Source: Zygnema cylindricum (taxonomy: Eukaryota; Streptophyta; Zygnematophyceae; Zygnematales; Zygnemataceae). Taken from it: 64,000 nucleotides of DNA. The stretch covers positions 59,957 through 123,956 of the forward strand of contig JBBHKE010001805.1 of assembly GCA_037447655.1 (NCBI GenBank), written 5' to 3'. Position numbers and translations under genes: made by a program. Within the stretch, counting starts at the first letter, position 1, and the number at the start of each line of letters is the position of its first letter. Below, one piece after another: positions 59,224 to 64,000 of the stretch. The notes below the pieces were generated by a model, which did no database searches, was not told the origin of the DNA, and worked only from the letters and a program-made list of their open reading frames with translations.

Positions 59224-59422
59224 CACCGTGAATCGTTATTAGCCTTATGTACGCTATATCGGCACCCCAAAATTTTGACATTGATAACTTAAATATAATA
59301 GTTTACACTATTTAAGGACGTGGACCATTATCTGCCACGTCTACTTGCACTAAATTATAATGAATGACGCTAATTTTTTCTTTACACTAACAATTTCTAT
59401 ACGCTAATAACTATTCAAGGTG
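59224..59422. mobile_element. TA-flanked MITE, copy E7 (short)
   Basis: Left end CACCGTGAATCGTTATTAG; right end CTAATAACTATTCAAGGTG; TA on both sides (59222-59223, 59423-59424). 199 bp. Confidence 0.8.
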
Positions 59423-59424
59423 TA

Positions 59425-60600
59425 CAGTATTGTACAATTACCGTACCTTAGAAACGTAAACAACTACACAGGTAAACACAAACCTCCGATGCTTTTTTAA
59501 TGAAATTCGTTTCGCTTATTTTTTCAAGGACCACCAGAAACGTTTTCATTCACGAGTGTTGTTCGATATATAAAATGGTTGTTTCGCATAACGCCCACTA
59601 TACTTCGCCGCACTTCGCATTGCATCTCCTCCTCCGTTTCCACTATTTTGAGATTAAAATAATATATTTTTTGCAATTCTACAACAATTTGTCCGCCATG
59701 TTACTTTTGATCCCTCGGAATGACTATTAACTCGTAAACAAGGTGGTTTACCAACCCATTTGAGGGATATCGGTTGGAGTTCTACGGCTACCGTAGCTCC
59801 ACCAACTTACCTACGGAGCTGGGCTTTTGTGGCATCGAGCATCAAGATAGGTTTCTTCGTGGATAACACACGTTTCTAGTTTATGTGGTATCTAGAGTCG
59901 ACAAGGTTTCATTACCATCGATAAGTTATAGTTTATACGTTCTATTTTACTGGTTTAGACCCGATGTAAATTTCTTATTTTCTTTTCTCTCGTCATTGAA
60001 GGACACTCAAATACGCAACAACGTACCCCCGATGAGATAATTTTCGTTATAAACCCTATATACTACGTTACGACAAATTTATATAACAAAGATGTCTATG
60101 TTACTAAACAAGTCAACGCCTAACCATTCAAAAATAAAGGTTTTATCAAACACAACAATGAGAAAACTTCGTCGCCCAATGACACTAACTAACACGTAAT
60201 AACCCCCTCCCCTGTCCTTCATTCTATGCTTCAACCTTATATCCACCCTTTTGGTCATTGTCGATTGCTTGTCAACCACTATATTTGCATTTTGAGCTCG
60301 CTATTAGGCTACATTAAGGCTTACGTTGTTGGTGTTAGTTTAGAAAAAAATGTGAAAGCTTTTTTTAAAAACATTTTGGCTCTTTCAAATACCTAATGCG
60401 GGTATCATATGAAGAATCCCACTCTATTGACACCCTTCTCATAATGAGCCAAATTTTATACGCAACCTTAGTGTGTTGGGGTATTACCCCTTAGGTTCTC
60501 TTATACCGCAACTCTAGTGCCATGTTCCTTTTAATCTCCAATATATTGTTCAAGTTGCACTATTGTGCCCACTTTTGACTTTGCCAACCAATGTCGATAA
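59425..60600. other. Gene-free stretch
   Basis: AT-rich. It may contain the unrecognisable 5' portion of the decayed RT copy that follows. Confidence 0.3.
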
Positions 60601-63340
60601 CAAAGTCGCTTGATATGTCTCTCCTTTGTTTCCCTTTCGGGTTTTGGGCTTACCCCTCCCCAAGGGCGCTGGTAGGGCATATGACACACTATTGCAATAT
60701 TAACATTTCTTGCACGAGGATAGGGTATATATCCAACAAGCGCACACGGACTGTGTAATTCCCATGATTGTGACCCCTCTCCAACGGAAAACTCAAATTG
60801 TTGCCTCTTTTACCCATATTCGTTGTGTCGTGCACCATGAGCGGTGTGGTGATCTCTTTCGTCTTGCTCATGCACTCGACCCTTTTATGTCATTGCTAAC
60901 TAAAACTTTTGCAATTAAAACGTTGTGAGTAGTTCACTGCACAAAACGTGATAAAGGTTTGCCCTTTGTAGATGCGTATGATTCTCTTAAACCCTTTAGT
61001 GTACATCAATATACTTTGGTTAAAAGGTCGGCAAGTTCCCTTATCTCTCGGGGGAATGATCCTTGCGAATGGTATATGAGTATTTAGTGTTCGTACCAAA
61101 AAATTGTCGCAAATTTTTGATTTGCAATTTAAGATGGCTTCTCAATTGGACATTTACCACCCATTTTAGTAACAATTTTGCAAGCAACACGTTTGTTCTT
61201 GCCCCGAATCTTGTCGAAAGTGTTTGTCTTCTTGGTCCAGATAATTCATGCATTGGGATATAACAAAATAAAGGCATTTACGACTTAAAAGGGTTTTGCG
61301 TGATCAGTTTCCTCACGTCAATTCAATGTCGCAACAAGGGGAGGGTGTGAGGCAATTCGATAGTGATTACGAGCGATTTTTAAATTGCGCAAGGATTGGA
61401 TGGTTTTCCAAGTTGACATTGCTGAAGCCTTTAACTTTGTTGATCGTAATGCCATCTTATGCGAGCTACAACACGACCCGTGTGCAATCGACTACATTTT
61501 TCCTTTTGTATGTTTTTTGTACTCCAATCCAAAATTGTATTTTATCCAATTAGAGGTCTTTTGGAGGACTTTGCTATTTTGGAATCGGTCATTGGTACTC
61601 GTCAAGGTGACCGTATAAACGCCTTTTTATTCCCTACAACCCACCTTTAGGCTTAAATAGTGTCGAGTATAAGTTGTGTGTTCCATTGAAGTATTGGTGA
61701 CACTCGTAACATTAAGACGTCGGACGTAGTGATTATTGCATTTCACTACTTATAATGGTAACTCTCCCATATACATCTTTTTGTTAAGTCACTCAATGTG
61801 TCCCATCATGTCTTGTCGGTTCGCCTCCCCCTTAAATATTTATATTAAGTATAGGGGCTAAAGATTCCGTATCAAATCCCTCAATTTTGTTAGCAAATTC
61901 GTCAACGACGCCTTATTGGATGACCTTCCCCTCTTTGAGGGCTTTTCCAAAATTTCGGAATCATAAGTACATTTTCTATCTTAACTCCGTTGTTTCCAAA
62001 ACGCACATTGTAACTGTTGCGCAATTTACCTCATAACTTTTTTCGGTTTCCTTGCTTTCGTATATTGATGATTGCCTTTATGGGATTTTACATTATTTTA
62101 TAGCCTATGGCACATTCAATCCTCAAAAGGATTACTTGCTCGTCGAAGTTGCTTTAGTTATCTTTTTGGAGAGTCTCAAATTGTGTCATATGACCATCGT
62201 AGCGCCAATCGTTTATGTATGGATTTAGGCTTCGGTGGCATATATTAATACTTTCACGTTTGTCATTGGGGACAATTCCATTATAGTGCATGTGGTGTCT
62301 AACCTCAACAAGGATTTATTGCAATTTTAACAATCACAATCGCCCACTAAATTGCTTTAACTATTAAAGGCCCAAGCTAAACTTATTGCGTTTGTTTGCC
62401 TCATCACCGGAAGTTACTTAAAGGTGCAACAATATAGTGTTGATAAGGTAGACGCCGTCAAATCCAATAACTTGTTTGAGACGTTCCCTATATCTCAAGC
62501 GCCGACGTGACTTCAAAATTGAATGGGGCTAAGGATTGGTGTTTGGCTCGTTGGTCGAACAATTTTGGCTTAACTCGAATTTATCTGTCCGTAGTTTTGT
62601 TGTATAGGTGTATCGCACCCTTCACTTTTACACAAGCCCCATTTTATCGTGGTCAACTCGTAGATGAGTTAAGTGTCCATTTACTTCTTTGCTCGAACTT
62701 TATAAAGCGTACAACAACACACGGCATGGTATAAACTGCAATACTTGCAATGGGTACTAAAGTAGGATACACAATATAACTCGAAGTGTCGTACATTTTT
62801 TTGCCACGTTCTCAACTTAAGGGATATACGTGACACTCATGTGGACATTGGGTTATTAAAGGTGTGTGAAAAACATTGGGTGACGTAGTTCTCTCAAACC
62901 CGACTATATTCTAGTTTCCTCACGCGTAGTATTGCACAACGGTGTTGGGGCTTAAGATGTAGCGGCTTCTAAAGAACGTGAGACCCAAATGACGATTTCA
63001 TATTGTTTGTTTTTTCGAGTTTTTAGGACCTTAAACTCTTCCTTTGACAACCTTTTATGTTATTGATCTCAATGATACTTTGAAGTTAGAGACGTCGTAG
63101 CCCTTCTCCAACTTTCAAATCAATTTTCTATTACCAACATATCTTTGCCGCCCTTCAACGTTCCCAAGTGTCGGCCCTTACCCTAGAGAGCAAGGTGGTG
63201 AATAGTGACCGAGGATTTAGAGACTTACCTCCTCACCACTTGTCACGTATAGAGGATATTCATACTTCTATCCTTTAGTGTGGCATATTCGTTAGCTTTA
63301 GGCCTAGGACCCTCTTTCTCTTATGCAACCACTGTACAGT
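60600..63340 (+). pseudogene. Very decayed RT-element copy (R5)
   Basis: Recognisable islands keep the order of copy R4: DWMVFQVDIAEAFNFVDRNA (palm motif A, about 61393-61455), then a GTRQGDRI island (about 61590), a C-rich C-terminal region near 62640-62735, and YYQHIFAALQRSQVSAL near 63130-63180. All frames are broken. A likely tail lies near 63300, but I cannot fix the end. Confidence 0.65.
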
Positions 63341-64000
63341 GTAGTTTTAGTCCTATTATAGTTTTGTATTTTTTCTTGTTTTTATTTTTTTTAGCTTTCA
63401 ATTTTAGTCTTTTAATGTTATTTAGTAGAATTTGTAGTCCTTAACTATTTTGATCTCTTACCTTTAATGGTCATCAACAATTTGTAGTTGTAACCATGCT
63501 TTATACTTTGATGATTTAATTGTGGCGTTTTTTTTTTAGTATAATCTTCCCTTTACAGAAAATAGTAAATACTTAATTCAATTCATGAGAGCCTTCCTTA
63601 CAGTTTCAAAAGACAAAGTCCACACTAAATTGAATAACTACCTTCAGACGCTTATAAGCTTTTTTTATAAATCTCTACCTCGTCAGAATTGGCCTATCGA
63701 CATCGTACGAAATAAAATGCATTTAAATTAAACATACGAAAAAATATATATACGATATATTCTTATATTTTTTATAAAATAAAGTGCGTATTATATAAAG
63801 AGTCCAATTTTCAGACGCTTTTCTTCCTCTTTAATTCCTGACCTGGGAATTCAAAATTTTGAAGTTCCCTCCTCTTTTCCCTCTCCCTCCCCTCCCTCTC
63901 GCTCCTCTCTCTCTCCCTTCTCTCTCCCCTCTCTCCTCCCTTCCTTCCCTTCCCCTCCCTCTCCCTCCCTCTCTTTCCCTCTCCCCCCCTCTCCCTCCCC
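63341..64000. other. Gene-free; ends in polypyrimidine tract
   Basis: AT-rich up to about 63860, then an almost pure C/T tract (CCCTCTCC type) to the end of the window. Confidence 0.5.

Overview
The window is nuclear DNA of a complex eukaryote. Coding sequence is sparse, split into small exons with GT-AG introns of 0.1 to 2.9 kb, and the rest is a dense patchwork of transposable elements, microsatellites and purine/pyrimidine tracts. Three features suggest a plant-lineage genome: a PIN-LIKES (PILS) auxin-carrier gene, a J-protein of the DnaJ-X type common in plants and fungi, and reverse transcriptases resembling those of bryophytes and streptophyte algae. A sodium/calcium-exchanger (NCX) C-terminus argues for an alga rather than a flowering plant. 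A charophyte-type streptophyte alga is my best guess, by inference only.

Host genes. (1) 3670-12028, minus: a complete seven-exon J-domain/DnaJ-X protein of 358 aa; I could follow every splice phase. (2) 37181-42775, plus: a long acidic protein ending in a TFIIS N-terminal-like domain, with two reading-frame switches at purine repeats. (3) 53312-55996, minus: the first four exons (187 aa) of a PILS carrier. (4) 51049-52519, minus: the last two exons of an NCX-type exchanger, directly downstream of the truncated PILS on the same strand.

Mobile DNA. 0.2-3.3 kb holds tRNA-derived SINEs, a foldback element and an RT-element 3' end. A hAT-type element (8-bp TSD) and a TA-flanked MITE sit in introns of the J-protein gene. 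15.9-19.6 kb is an antisense non-LTR-type RT pseudogene cut by a solo LTR. 20.7-35.4 kb looks like one old DNA transposon with a pogo/CENP-B-type transposase, an unidentified second ORF and flanking CGACGAC hairpin repeats; its transposase is split by a 7.1-kb Ty1/copia element and by a second solo LTR. 43.4-50 kb holds three head-to-tail RT-element copies. 56.8-59.4 kb holds three more TA-flanked MITEs, one containing a nested TTA-flanked element. 60.6-63.3 kb is another very decayed RT copy.

The clearest results are insertion order and gene breakage: precise TSDs date the nested events, the copia element carries mostly TAG stops consistent with G-to-A or C-to-T decay, its LTRs carry a captured antisense SINE, and a PILS 5' half lies next to an NCX 3' end. 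I found no operon, CRISPR or phage-like content.
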